This document shows positions 21,947 through 30,997 of a DNA stretch of 64,000 nucleotides, piece after piece (the stretch's first letter is position 1; each line of letters begins with the position of its first letter). The stretch comes from a virus. A program made the translations under genes and the position numbers. The stretch spans positions 1-64,000 of IMG/VR virus record IMGVR_UViG_3300043788_000169; one strand, 5' to 3'. Under the pieces are notes generated by a model. It ran no database searches and was not told where the DNA came from. It saw only the letters and a list, made by a program, of their open reading frames with translations.

Positions 21947-22732
21947 ATGAGTCTGATTGATGAGGCCATTGAGCTAGCTACCACCGAGATTCACCGTGTT
22001 ATCGCTGTGGCGCGGCGTCGTGCTTCCGAGCACCCGGAGGAAGATCCAAATAAGATCGCTGCCTCCGCGCTACGAGGGGTATCTCAGAAGGTCTTGCGCG
22101 GGTTTGCCCTGGCCTACGTCGCAGACTCGGTTGGAGTCCAGCGCCGTGCCGAGGCTCGCGCTGCTGAGGATCGCGCTTTTCGGGAGCAGCAGCGAGATCA
22201 GCACGATCGGGAGCGTCGTGCTCAGGGAGAACTCCCCACCTACGACGAGGTACGGCAGGCCGAGCGGCTCATGCGCAGTTCAAAGCGCATAGATGACCCA
22301 GTTCTGGCACATCTGGCGGCGATTCGTGAGGAGCAGCTACGTGTGTACCATGCTCGGCGTGACGAGACCCGCCAGCTGCGGGAGCGTGAGGCTGCCTACA
22401 ATCTGGAGAAGTACGGTACGGCGACCCCCACCTATGGAGATAGATCTGCTTACTCCAGTAGGAAGCTGGAAGAATCTATTGCTGAGTGGGAAAACGAAAT
22501 TCGTCTAAAGGTGACGGCTGAGCTGCTAGCCACGCCCTTCCGCCCTGGCGATGGTACTGAGGTTACGTGGGGAAGCGCGACGATTCAGCAGCATCAGATG
22601 TACTGCAACAGGCTTCGGCGTCAAGGGATGGGGACCTTGGAGACTGCCGCTCGTCATGCGGCGGCTATCCGTGAGATAGAGAAGTCGGGGGTGTCTTGCT
22701 TGAATGAGCTTCCTCTGGATACTTCGGTGTAG
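21947..22732 (+). CDS. Charged coiled-coil protein of unknown function
   Basis: The 261-residue protein is unrecognised, strongly charged and largely alpha-helical or coiled coil between residues 60 and 150 (RAEARAAEDRAFREQQRDQ). Codon use looks less GC-biased than in its neighbours, which suggests more recent acquisition. TATCAT lies 5 bases before ATG 21947 and there is no SD, so the transcript may be leaderless. Confidence 0.6.
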   Translation: MSLIDEAIELATTEIHRVIAVARRRASEHPEEDPNKIAASALRGVSQKVLRGFALAYVADSVGVQRRAEARAAEDRAFREQQRDQHDRERRAQGELPTYDEVRQAERLMRSSKRIDDPVLAHLAAIREEQLRVYHARRDETRQLREREAAYNLEKYGTATPTYGDRSAYSSRKLEESIAEWENEIRLKVTAELLATPFRPGDGTEVTWGSATIQQHQMYCNRLRRQGMGTLETAARHAAAIREIEKSGVSCLNELPLDTSV

Positions 22733-22755
22733 TCAGCTGCGTCGATGATCTCTGC

Positions 22756-23763
22756 GTGTACCTGGAGCGCGTGCTGGCGGCAACGGCTGAAACGCCGACA
22801 GCCTCAACCGTTCCAAAACCACTACATCCCGGTGGCCCTGGTCTCTGGCGTCATAAGCACTGGATGGCCCCGCCCTACGTGGAGCACGTAGCGCAAGCGC
22901 TTATGCGTCGGGGAAAGTCGGAGTCCGAGGCTTACCACATGGCTGTTGGTTTGATGCACTCATGGAGTGCAGGTCACGACGGCCACGGCCACCACGTGCA
23001 CGCCGACGTCAAGGCAGCGGCGGCCGCGAACCTCGCCAAGTGGGAGGAGCTGCGTGGCCGGGCCCACGCCAGCCATCTCGCAAAGAAGGCAAAGGGCCAC
23101 TCGCGGGACAAGCGCCACCACGACCTCGCGGCCAGCGCTGCGTGGGACGAGATCGGTGAGCTGATGGTGGAGTTCGCCCGGACCGCCCCGCTCGACATCG
23201 TGGAGCTGGCCTCGGGCCCGACCTATTTCTACGACGCTTCGATGCTCAAGGGAGGATCGGAGGCCAGCGCGCCGGGCGCCAAGCGGATCACCAGCAACCA
23301 GCTGCGCCAGAACCCGAGCCAGACAGTTGCCGCCAACCCCCCGCTGCCGCCCGGCGTCACGCTGCCTACCCCGGCCGAGCTGAACCAGCTCGCCGCGAAC
23401 ATCTCCTCGGCCGGCCTGCCCGAGAGCGACCTCATCCGCGGCGCCCGCGACCACGCCCGGGCAGCAGCCATGAAGATGCAGGCTAACCAGCCGGTCGACG
23501 CGCTGCACATGCTGCGCGCGTGCCAGGCGGGGATCGTCTCAGCCCACCGGGAGTACAACGGCAGCCTCATCCCGGTGGCCAACGTGTTCAGCGCGCGGCT
23601 GGCGCCTGCTGAAGCCGCCTCGGCGCGAGCCGAGATGTTCGAGGGACTGAAGACCCGCGACACCTTCCGCCAGCTGGCTACGCAGTGTGCGCAGTTCATT
23701 GACCGGATCCGCCGTCACATCTTCCATGGTTTGTATAACCACATGGCCGAGGCAAGGTTCTAG
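22756..23763 (+). CDS. Actinophage structural-region protein with His-rich domain
   Basis: The 335-residue protein carries a recognisable actinophage-type segment: PYVEHVAQALMRRGKSESEA...MHSWSAG followed by DVKAAAAANLAKWEEL. Similar segments are found in head-region proteins and prohead-protease tails of other phages. A histidine cluster (GHDGHGHHVH) lies within it. GTG 22756 is 9 bases after CGAT. Its stop overlaps the next GTG by one base. A virion or assembly role is inferred. Confidence 0.6.
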   Translation: MYLERVLAATAETPTASTVPKPLHPGGPGLWRHKHWMAPPYVEHVAQALMRRGKSESEAYHMAVGLMHSWSAGHDGHGHHVHADVKAAAAANLAKWEELRGRAHASHLAKKAKGHSRDKRHHDLAASAAWDEIGELMVEFARTAPLDIVELASGPTYFYDASMLKGGSEASAPGAKRITSNQLRQNPSQTVAANPPLPPGVTLPTPAELNQLAANISSAGLPESDLIRGARDHARAAAMKMQANQPVDALHMLRACQAGIVSAHREYNGSLIPVANVFSARLAPAEAASARAEMFEGLKTRDTFRQLATQCAQFIDRIRRHIFHGLYNHMAEARF

Positions 23764-24380
23764 TGGACAAGGTCACCCGCCTGCTCGCGCTGGCGGCACA
23801 GGACATCAGCCCGTCGAGCACGATGATCTACCTGCAGGCCCCGCCAGCGCTGTTTCCTGGTGAGGTGATCGACAAGCCCGGCCACCTCACCGTGGTGTAT
23901 CTGGGCAAGGTCGGGCAGGCCGAGTTCACCACTGCCTGCGAGCGGGCGAAGTCCGCGGCCGGCGCGGTGCCGCCGATCCATGCCACGATTGGCGGCCTCG
24001 GCTCGTTCGAGCCGACGGAGAACTCCGACGGCAAGAAGGTCTACTACTGCCCGGTCTACGGCGACGGCATCCACTGGCTGCGAGCGCTGCTGGCCGACCT
24101 CGCCGCGCCGAACGCGCTGCCGTTCGTCCCGCACATCACCCTGGCCTACGCGGACGAGGGTGAGGACCCGCCGTCCCCGGTCACCAGTGGCCGGCTGTGC
24201 TTCACTCAGCTGTACGTTTCCCGCGGGGCGCAGATCTGCGCCTATCCGCTGAAAGGCGGCCACGAGCCGCACGGTTCCGGTCAGCACATGCGGGACCGGC
24301 GGCCGGGCGAGGCTCCGCTGAGCCGGATCGACGCTGTGATGGAGCTGGCTGACAAGGTGGCGCCGGGATGGCGCCCCTAG
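23763..24380 (+). CDS. 2H phosphoesterase (LigT/Acb1-like fold)
   Basis: The 205-residue protein has the two HxT motifs of the 2H superfamily: HLT at 41-43 (GHLTVVYLG) and HIT at 124-126 (VPHITLAYAD), about 80 residues apart as expected. 2H enzymes open 2',3'- or other cyclic phosphates in RNA ends and nucleotides; phage Acb1 proteins of this fold destroy CBASS signalling molecules. Given the tRNA array, tRNA end repair is the other reading. GTG 23763 shares a base with the previous stop. Confidence 0.78.
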   Translation: MDKVTRLLALAAQDISPSSTMIYLQAPPALFPGEVIDKPGHLTVVYLGKVGQAEFTTACERAKSAAGAVPPIHATIGGLGSFEPTENSDGKKVYYCPVYGDGIHWLRALLADLAAPNALPFVPHITLAYADEGEDPPSPVTSGRLCFTQLYVSRGAQICAYPLKGGHEPHGSGQHMRDRRPGEAPLSRIDAVMELADKVAPGWRP

Positions 24381-24486
24381 GCTGAGGTGGCGTGCAGCCG
24401 GTCCTCTTGCGGTCTTGCCCGGCGTCTGGCAGCAAAGCCGGACCGCGTCAGCTGCCAGGCACGTCACCTCGCAGTACGATGGTCGT

Positions 24487-24666
24487 ATGACTGTTCCCGA
24501 AGCTCGCAGGCACATTGGTCACCGGGTGCGCTACCAGATCGGCGCCTGGGTGCAGTTCGGTCATATCACCTGGGCTGGCCAGGGGCAGGTGCTGGCCCTG
24601 TTCGACGGCGCGTGCCATCCGCGGTCTGTCTGCCCTGGGGCGCTCAAGCTGGCGCCCAGTCTGTAG
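24487..24666 (+). CDS. Small hypothetical protein
   Basis: This 59-residue protein is unrecognised, with a beta-rich, SH3-like look (RVRYQIGAWVQFGHITW). TACGAT ends 6 bases before ATG 24487 with no SD, so it may be translated from a leaderless mRNA. Confidence 0.5.
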   Translation: MTVPEARRHIGHRVRYQIGAWVQFGHITWAGQGQVLALFDGACHPRSVCPGALKLAPSL

Positions 24667-24687
24667 CGGGCGCCGATGTAGCAGGGC

Positions 24688-25509
24688 ATGACCACTGCCC
24701 TGGACAAGGTGCTCGCCGCGACCGCGGAGCTGACCTCCCCGGCGCCGCGCAGCGATGAGGAAGAGGCCGTCCGCACCACGGTGCTGGTCGAGGCCGCAGG
24801 CTCTGCGGTGGCCGAGGCGTGCCACCTGCTCGGCGGGGTGTCCCTGGACGCCTGCCCGCCGGAGGTGGTCCAGGCGGCTGCCACCCTGCTCGGGGCGAGC
24901 GTTGCCTTCGAGGGCCTGGAGCTGGCCGCGGACGACGACTGGGTCGAGGCCACCGCGCTCGACGTCACCGCGCTGGCGCTGGCCGGGGCAGCCGCCTCCG
25001 CGAAGCCGTACGGCGACGTCCCGTATGCCGACCCCGGCTACCAGGACGACGGGAAGAAGCGCTACCCGCTGGACAAGGATCACATCCATGCGGCCATCGC
25101 TTACTTCAGCAAGTCCACGAACCGTGAGCCGTACACCTCCGGTCAGGTCAAGGCGATCTGGGGCCGGATCAAGGCAGCAGCGTCCAAGCTCGGTGTGCAG
25201 ATGAAGGGCGGCACCGTCGCGGCCTCCATGGACATGGCCGGCCTGCTGGAGCTGGCCGCCAAGGGCCAGCAGTTCCCCGAGCGCGTCATCAAGAACCACC
25301 CGCGGTTCCACGGCGGGCACGAGCACGACCACATGCACCTGAACGACAACCGGCACGGGCCGTCGGTGGCCGGGTTCGCGGCGGGGAACAACTCGATCAC
25401 CGCCTACAACCACCCGCCCATGACCGGGATGCATGCCCACGCTCACGTGCACGCCAACGACGCCACCCATGGCCCCATGCGGGCGCACGATGACGACGAC
25501 TGGGGCTGA
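24688..25509 (+). CDS. DUF6582-type structural-region protein
   Basis: The 273-residue protein contains YGDVPYADPGYQDDGKKR, KRYPLDKDHIHAAIAYF and VKAIWGRIKAAASKLG, the core of the DUF6582 domain found in phage head-region and prohead-protease proteins. The C-terminus is His/Asp-rich (HEHDHMHLNDNRHG, HAHAHVHANDATHG) and may bind metal. It starts like the protein at 22756 (LxKVLAATAE versus LERVLAATAE), which suggests a shared N-terminal signal or common origin. Confidence 0.65.
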   Translation: MTTALDKVLAATAELTSPAPRSDEEEAVRTTVLVEAAGSAVAEACHLLGGVSLDACPPEVVQAAATLLGASVAFEGLELAADDDWVEATALDVTALALAGAAASAKPYGDVPYADPGYQDDGKKRYPLDKDHIHAAIAYFSKSTNREPYTSGQVKAIWGRIKAAASKLGVQMKGGTVAASMDMAGLLELAAKGQQFPERVIKNHPRFHGGHEHDHMHLNDNRHGPSVAGFAAGNNSITAYNHPPMTGMHAHAHVHANDATHGPMRAHDDDDWG

Positions 25510-25524
25510 GCTGTAATAGGGGGT

Positions 25525-25860
25525 ATGAGCCCCGATGAGGTCCCCCAGGAACTGATAGACATCCTGGATCAGCGTGCGGGCAAGCAGCATTCCCGTACGG
25601 GACCGGTGGTGTCCTGCCTGGCGGAGATCCTGACCAAATACGACGAGATCAAGGCGCTCCCGTTCGTCCGCGACGAGGCAGCCGAGGCCCGGCGCCTCGC
25701 CATCATGGCGGTGAGCGAGCTGTACCCGTCGTTCTGCGTCGCTCACCGACGTCGTGTGCTGTGGATGCCCGCTCCTACGTGGTGGTATCACCGCAGCTTC
25801 CTGAACGGTGCCCCGGAAACCTGTAACCCAATGTGGAATGCTCATTCTCCGAGGGTCTAG
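25525..25860 (+). CDS. Hypothetical protein
   Basis: The 111-residue protein is unrecognised. The N-terminal half is helical (EVPQELIDILDQRAGKQH, LAEILTKYDEIKAL) and typical of small conserved actinophage proteins. ATG 25525 follows TAATAG-GGGGT. The C-terminal ~25 residues look unstructured. Confidence 0.55.
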   Translation: MSPDEVPQELIDILDQRAGKQHSRTGPVVSCLAEILTKYDEIKALPFVRDEAAEARRLAIMAVSELYPSFCVAHRRRVLWMPAPTWWYHRSFLNGAPETCNPMWNAHSPRV

Positions 25861-25942
25861 CCGATAGACCAGCTGCGCTCGGGTTGGCTCTAAAGGCCCC
25901 TCGCAGGCGCTCCCTGACACAACGTCCCGTGGAGTGTGTGTG

Positions 25943-26185
25943 ATGAGTGCTGTGCAGGCCAGGTTCTACGTTGCCGGGTATGAGCGGACCTCCTGGGATC
26001 CCAGCGTGACTATCGTGAAGATGCAAGCCGTGTCACGTGGTGAGCACAACAAGAACTGGGCAGCCGCCACACCCAGCGGGCAGATCCAGATGACCATCCG
26101 CAACGAGTCGGCGGCCGGCTGGTTTGTGGACCGGCTCGGCAAGGAAGTCTCGGTCACCTTCCGGCAGGCGGAGGACGACGAGTAG
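25943..26185 (+). CDS. Small beta-rich hypothetical protein
   Basis: The 80-residue protein is unrecognised (QARFYVAGYERTSWDP..., GQIQMTIRNESAAGWFVDRLGKEVSVTF). GGAG at 25931-25934 supports ATG 25943 rather than the GTG 9 bases earlier. It immediately precedes the terminase gene. Confidence 0.6.
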   Translation: MSAVQARFYVAGYERTSWDPSVTIVKMQAVSRGEHNKNWAAATPSGQIQMTIRNESAAGWFVDRLGKEVSVTFRQAEDDE

Positions 26186-26205
26186 GGGCGCCCGATCACT
26201 TCTGC

Positions 26206-28212
26206 GTGACAGCCTGGGATCTGTCCGGCGCTGTCGAGCGCCGGGTAACGGCAGCCGCCGCCTCTCTCGATGACTTCGAGCACGAGCTGCCGGTCCCGCT
26301 TGATGTCTTCGTGCAGGACACCCGCTACCTGGGCAACCCGCCGCTGAGCCCGGAGCAGTACGAGGCGGTCCGGCACGCTGAGCGCATCTACATGGCCGAG
26401 ACCTACCCGATCCTGGCCTCGGTGGATGACCCGGCCATCGCCTCCTACTGGGCGCAGCCCTGCCGGATGGTCAACTTCCTGGACCTGGAGTGGGGCAAGG
26501 GCTCGGGCAAAGACCACTCCAGCCGGATCATGAACCTGAGAGTGGTCTACCTGCTGCTGTGCCTGAAGAGCCCGCAGCAGTATTTCCAGATGCCCGAGCA
26601 GGACACCATCCACACCCTCAACGTCGCGACCTCCTCGGCCCAGGCCGGCCGCGCGTTCTTCGCTCCCATGCGCCGGGCGGTGTCCCGGCCCGGCAACTGG
26701 TTCGCCCACGTCTCCGAGGCGGTGGAGGCCGGCGGCGGGGCCCGGCGGGAGACCCGTGCGCTGCTCAACCTCATCCGCTTTGATAAGAACATCGAGGCGA
26801 TCTCCGGCCACTCCGACGCCGACAGCCAGGAGGGCCTGAACTTGCTCTTCGGGGTGGCGGACGAGGTCGATGGCTTCAAGAGCCAGGCCGAGCTGGAGAA
26901 GGAACGTGGTGCCAGGGCCCGGGAGAGCGCCAGCTCGGCCGAGGCCATCCTGAACATGCTGCGCACGTCGGCGGCCACCCGGTTCCCGCACACCTACAAG
27001 AACGTCCGGATCAGCTACCCGCGCTATCTCGGGTCCACGATCCAGAAGCTGGTCGAGAGGGCCAAGCTCGACAACCAGGTCCGCGGTGCACGCTCGCGCT
27101 ACTACGTCTCCGGGCCCAAGTGCACCTGGGAGGTCAACCCGCGCATCACCCGCGAGTCGCTGCAGCCGGACTACGACGACGACGCGGCGCTGGCCCGGGC
27201 CAAGTACGAGTGCCGCCCCGGCCGGGCGGTCAACCCCTACTTCGGCAATGAGATGGCAATCCGGGCCGCCTGCTTCCAGGTGGCCAAGGACCCGGTCACG
27301 GTCGTGGATTACGTGCGCGATGCCGGGGCGTGGGCCCCGTTCTACGACTACGCGGATTACTTCCTGCCGATCCGCGGCGCCCGGTATGCGATGCACGCTG
27401 ACCTGTCCGTCCGGGGCGACCGCGCGGGCGTGGCCATGAGCCACATTGTCCGGTGGGACGAGCGCCAGGCGATCGGCCGCGGTCCCATGGGTGAGAACGT
27501 CTACCTGACGGAGAAGCGCCCGATCGTCAAGACCGACTTCGTGATCAGCTACGAGGCCGACGCTGGCCGCGAGCCGCCGCTGGAGATCCAGCTGCGGTGG
27601 TTCCGCCAGCTGGTGCTCGACCTGCGCACCCGCGGGTTCAACATCGTCCAGGCGTCCGCCGACGGCTACCAGAGCACCGACACCGCCCAGATCCTGCAGG
27701 CCCACGGCATCGAGTTCGTGATCCGCTCGACCGACCGCACCGAGGAGCACTGGTCGTCCCTGCGCGACGTGGCTTACGAGGGCCGGTGGTCCATGCCGCT
27801 GCGCGAGCTGGCCATCACCGAGCTGCTGGGCCTGTCCCGGCTGCCGAACGGCAAGATCGACCACCTGGGCGACGGCAGCAAGGATGAGGCCGACGCCATC
27901 GCCTGCTCGATCTCCGGCGCACTGGAGGTGCTGGGCGAGGAGGACCCGGACGGCCTGCAGGCGTGGCCTGCCGGGGTGATGGAGAACTGGGGCGGAACGC
28001 CACTGTTCAACCTGCCTATTGGCTTTGTGCCACCTAGCGTTTTCCGGCCGGATGAGGTCATGCCCCAGCTGGTGGCGGTCGACGGCCGCGGGATGCCTAT
28101 GTGGCTGCCTGATGCCACCGAGCCCGGATCGGACCAGTGCCCGTGCCGCGGGCAGGACGGCGTGGCCCGGTGCATGGAGTGCCGGATGGCCGTGACGCCC
28201 CGTCAGCAGTAG
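26206..28212 (+). CDS. Terminase large subunit
   Basis: The 668-residue protein has Walker A-like EWGKGSGKDHSS near residues 92-103, an ATPase core, and a C-terminal RNase H-type nuclease with acidic residues in MHADLSVRGDRAG, ASADGYQSTD and DEADAIACS. It packages phage DNA into proheads, cutting concatemers. A short cysteine-bearing tail (CPCRGQDG...CMEC) is added. GTG 26206 lies 9 bases after CGAT. It is followed by the PP-loop gene and then the portal. Confidence 0.9.
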   Translation: MTAWDLSGAVERRVTAAAASLDDFEHELPVPLDVFVQDTRYLGNPPLSPEQYEAVRHAERIYMAETYPILASVDDPAIASYWAQPCRMVNFLDLEWGKGSGKDHSSRIMNLRVVYLLLCLKSPQQYFQMPEQDTIHTLNVATSSAQAGRAFFAPMRRAVSRPGNWFAHVSEAVEAGGGARRETRALLNLIRFDKNIEAISGHSDADSQEGLNLLFGVADEVDGFKSQAELEKERGARARESASSAEAILNMLRTSAATRFPHTYKNVRISYPRYLGSTIQKLVERAKLDNQVRGARSRYYVSGPKCTWEVNPRITRESLQPDYDDDAALARAKYECRPGRAVNPYFGNEMAIRAACFQVAKDPVTVVDYVRDAGAWAPFYDYADYFLPIRGARYAMHADLSVRGDRAGVAMSHIVRWDERQAIGRGPMGENVYLTEKRPIVKTDFVISYEADAGREPPLEIQLRWFRQLVLDLRTRGFNIVQASADGYQSTDTAQILQAHGIEFVIRSTDRTEEHWSSLRDVAYEGRWSMPLRELAITELLGLSRLPNGKIDHLGDGSKDEADAIACSISGALEVLGEEDPDGLQAWPAGVMENWGGTPLFNLPIGFVPPSVFRPDEVMPQLVAVDGRGMPMWLPDATEPGSDQCPCRGQDGVARCMECRMAVTPRQQ

Positions 28213-28219
28213 GAGAGGT

Positions 28220-29164
28220 ATGAGCGTCCTGGCGGTGGTGTCGTATGGCGGCGGGAAGCAGAGCACCGCGCTGCTGGTGCTGGCCGCCCAGAACAAGATG
28301 CCGATCCGGACGTTCCTGTTCGCCAACGTCGGGGATGACAGCGAGGATCCGCACACTCTGGCCTACGTGCATCACGTCGCCAAGCCCTACGCCGGCTTCC
28401 ATGGCATTGAGTTGCATGAGCTGGACCGGATCAAGCGCGGCGGGATTCACCAGACGCTGTACGGCCAGCTCACCAACCCCGACTCCCGCTCGATCCCCAT
28501 CCCGATCCGGATGGCGGACACGGGCGCCCCTGGCACGCGCAACTGCACGGAGACCTACAAGATCAAGGTCATCGGCAAGTGGCTGGAGGCACACGGCGCG
28601 AGCCCGGAGAACCCCGCGGTGGTGGCCGTCGGCATCTCGGTGGATGAGCTGCACCGGGTCAATACCCGCAAGGCCCGGCCGCACGAGCGGCTGGCCTACC
28701 CGCTGCTGGGGATGCTCGACGGCCGGTTTGATGCTAAAGCCTTCGAGCAGATCGACGTCCCGATGAGCCGGGTGGGCTGTGACGAGCTGGTCCGGGCCGA
28801 GCCGCTGCCTCCTCAGCTCGTTCCTGAGCTGTACGAGCACTTCACCGAGTTCGCCCCGGAGACACAGGCCGACCTGCTGGCGTCCAGGTTCACCCTGCTG
28901 CCCCGGCCGGGCAAGAGTGCCTGCTACTTCTGTCCGTTCAAAAAGCCCAGTGAGTGGGCGCTCCAGCGCAGGCAGTCCCCCGAGCTGTTCCAGCAGGCCG
29001 CAGAGCTGGAGGAGCTGCTGAATCAGCGCCGGGAGATGCTGGGCCGCGACCGCGCGTACCTCACCCGCTTCGGCAAGCCCCTGGCCGAGGCGATCCCCGA
29101 GGTAGTCGAGAACGCCGACGACCTGGACGACGCGCATTGTGACAACGGCTTCTGCATGACATAG
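28220..29164 (+). CDS. PP-loop ATPase of the PAPS-reductase family
   Basis: The 314-residue protein has the PP-loop SYGGGKQST near residue 8, a GTRNCTETYKIKVI segment, VGCDELVRAE and C-terminal cysteines (ACYFC and HCDNGFC). The PP-loop activates substrates by adenylation, as in PAPS reductase, DndC (DNA phosphorothioation) and tRNA thiolases. It sits between terminase and portal, where phages often carry DNA-modification genes. The cysteines could hold an iron-sulfur cluster or sulfur. SD GGAGAGG precedes ATG 28220. Confidence 0.78.
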   Translation: MSVLAVVSYGGGKQSTALLVLAAQNKMPIRTFLFANVGDDSEDPHTLAYVHHVAKPYAGFHGIELHELDRIKRGGIHQTLYGQLTNPDSRSIPIPIRMADTGAPGTRNCTETYKIKVIGKWLEAHGASPENPAVVAVGISVDELHRVNTRKARPHERLAYPLLGMLDGRFDAKAFEQIDVPMSRVGCDELVRAEPLPPQLVPELYEHFTEFAPETQADLLASRFTLLPRPGKSACYFCPFKKPSEWALQRRQSPELFQQAAELEELLNQRREMLGRDRAYLTRFGKPLAEAIPEVVENADDLDDAHCDNGFCMT

Positions 29165-29180
29165 CGCCGATGATCTCCTC

Positions 29181-30812
29181 GTGCCGGAAGAGCCCGTCTT
29201 TGCCGACTACGTGGAGCTGGCCGGCCCGTCAGTGCCGGGCGCCGGCCTCGGTGTCATGCCGCCCGGCGGCATGGGCGTCACCACGCAGGGCTTCGGCCAG
29301 GAAGGCTACGTCCTCTCAGACGACGACGTAGGCCCGCAGCCTCCCCCGCAGGAAGCTGACCTCTCGTTCGCCACGGGTGTCCCGTACTTCCTGCCGTTCG
29401 CCACGCCCTACCGCGACAGCTGGGAAGTCTTCCGCGAGGACCCGGTCACCATCAGCCAGCTGGTGTCCATGCGCAGGCAGGATGGCCAGGCGCGGGCGCT
29501 GTACCGGCTGCTGACCATGCCGCTGCTCGCCGCGCTGAAGAACTGCGATGTGGTGCCGGTCGACGGCCAGCTCGGCGGCCAGGAAGAGGCCCAGTTCTGC
29601 AAGGATCTGCTCACGCTGCCTGCTTCCAGCGGGGGCATGACCCACAGCTTCGGCCGGTTCATCCGCCAGATGCTGCTCGCGCTTTTCAACGGCTTCAGCG
29701 CCTGGGAGATGGTCTACTGGGTGCCCACCACCGGGCCGCAGAAGGGCAAGATCACCCTCCGGAAGATCGACTGGCGCCCGGCGGAGACGCTGACCTTCCT
29801 GCTCGACGGCCAGGGCGAGTTCAACGGCTTCCGGCAGCGCACGTTCTTCCAGGGCCGCACGATCGACGTCAAGATCCCCAAGAACGTCGCGGTTTACTAC
29901 GCGCACGAGGAGGCAGAGCGCCCGTTTTATGGTGTTTCGATGTTCGAGAGCGCCTTCTACCACTACGACAAGAAGGTAAAGCTCTACTACATCGCCCACC
30001 TCGCGGCGCAGCGCTCCGCCGTCGGCATGCGTGTCGGCACGATGCCCCCGAACCCGGCCGCCCAGGACAAGAACAACTTCGTCCGCGGGCTGGCCGACCT
30101 GGGGCTGGCGCAGTACATGGTGGTGCCGAGCGCTGACTGGATCGTGCAGAGCCTCAAGGAAGATTCGAGCTTCGACTTCCTCGGCCTGATCAACCACCAC
30201 AACAGCGAGATGAGCAAGTCGATCCTCGCGCAGTGGTTCGACCAGCAGCAGGGCGGCGGCCAGGGCGACAGCTCGCTGGTCGACTTCGGCAAGCAGTCCG
30301 ACGTCACCTTCATGATGATGCTGGACGGCATCCTGGAGGAGATGGCTGAGGTCATCACCCAGCACATCTTCCCGCGGTTCGTGGACTGGAACTTCGGCTC
30401 CGGCAAGTACCCGCAGTTCAAGTGGGGGCCGCTGACCGGCGAGCAGAAGGCTGCGATCCAGGACACGTTCGACAAGCTCGCGCTGGCCGGCCAGAACGCC
30501 AACTGCACTCCCCAGTTCATGATGGAGCTGGAGAAGAAGATGGCTATGGAGTTCGGGTTCGACATCGACTACGACACGATCGAGAAAGAGCAGGAGGCCC
30601 AGCACCAGCTCCAGCTCAAGATGGATCAGGCCCAGGCCAAGGCCCAGATCCAGGCGCTGCAGAACCCGGAGCAGCAGGCCGCGGGCGGGAGCGCCGGAAC
30701 TACGGCCGGCGCCAGTGCGGGCGGCTCCTCGAATGGCGGCAGCCAGGGCGGGGCGATGAGTACGCCAGGCAACCTGCTGCCCTCGGGCTTCCAGGCGAAG
30801 TCTGCTGCTTAG
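29181..30812 (+). CDS. Portal protein
   Basis: The 543-residue protein matches the phage portal pattern: PVTISQLVSMRRQDGQARAL, FNGFSAWEMVYW, RPAETLTFLLD, YYAHEEAERPFYGVSMFESA, and a long C-terminal Gln-rich helix. It forms the dodecameric ring through which terminase pumps DNA. GTG 29181 lies 9 bases after CGAT. The N-terminal ~60 residues are Gly/Pro-rich and probably flexible. Confidence 0.85.
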   Translation: MPEEPVFADYVELAGPSVPGAGLGVMPPGGMGVTTQGFGQEGYVLSDDDVGPQPPPQEADLSFATGVPYFLPFATPYRDSWEVFREDPVTISQLVSMRRQDGQARALYRLLTMPLLAALKNCDVVPVDGQLGGQEEAQFCKDLLTLPASSGGMTHSFGRFIRQMLLALFNGFSAWEMVYWVPTTGPQKGKITLRKIDWRPAETLTFLLDGQGEFNGFRQRTFFQGRTIDVKIPKNVAVYYAHEEAERPFYGVSMFESAFYHYDKKVKLYYIAHLAAQRSAVGMRVGTMPPNPAAQDKNNFVRGLADLGLAQYMVVPSADWIVQSLKEDSSFDFLGLINHHNSEMSKSILAQWFDQQQGGGQGDSSLVDFGKQSDVTFMMMLDGILEEMAEVITQHIFPRFVDWNFGSGKYPQFKWGPLTGEQKAAIQDTFDKLALAGQNANCTPQFMMELEKKMAMEFGFDIDYDTIEKEQEAQHQLQLKMDQAQAKAQIQALQNPEQQAAGGSAGTTAGASAGGSSNGGSQGGAMSTPGNLLPSGFQAKSAA

Positions 30813-30820
30813 GAGGTGCC

Positions 30821-30997
30821 GTGTACGCTCCGCGCGTGGTCGGTGAAGATGGAAAGATGCTGGGCTGTGAGAAGGAAGCTGAGTGTCCGTGGCCTGCTAC
30901 GGGGATCGAGGTCACCGAGGACGGAGAGACCCGCTTCTGCGAGCTGCATGCCCCTCACGGGGTCCGTGTGCGAGTCCTGGAATCCGGCGATGGCTGA
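30821..30997 (+). CDS. Small zinc-finger-like protein
   Basis: The 58-residue protein has CEKEAEC and CELHAPH, a likely C2CH metal site. GTG 30821 has a near-perfect SD, AGGAGGTG. It overlaps the next gene by 8 bases and is of unknown function. Confidence 0.6.
   Translation: MYAPRVVGEDGKMLGCEKEAECPWPATGIEVTEDGETRFCELHAPHGVRVRVLESGDG

Noticed and set aside
26033-26048. Second parS-like site (GTGTCACGTGGTGAGC)
   Set aside because: Only the CACGTG core matches; too many differences from the parS consensus.
25966-28356. 796-residue minus-strand ORF opposite terminase and other long minus-strand ORFs (for example 2281-3645, 36062-37720)
   Set aside because: They lie opposite confident + strand genes with clear motifs, lack recognisable domains and arise from strong third-position GC bias.
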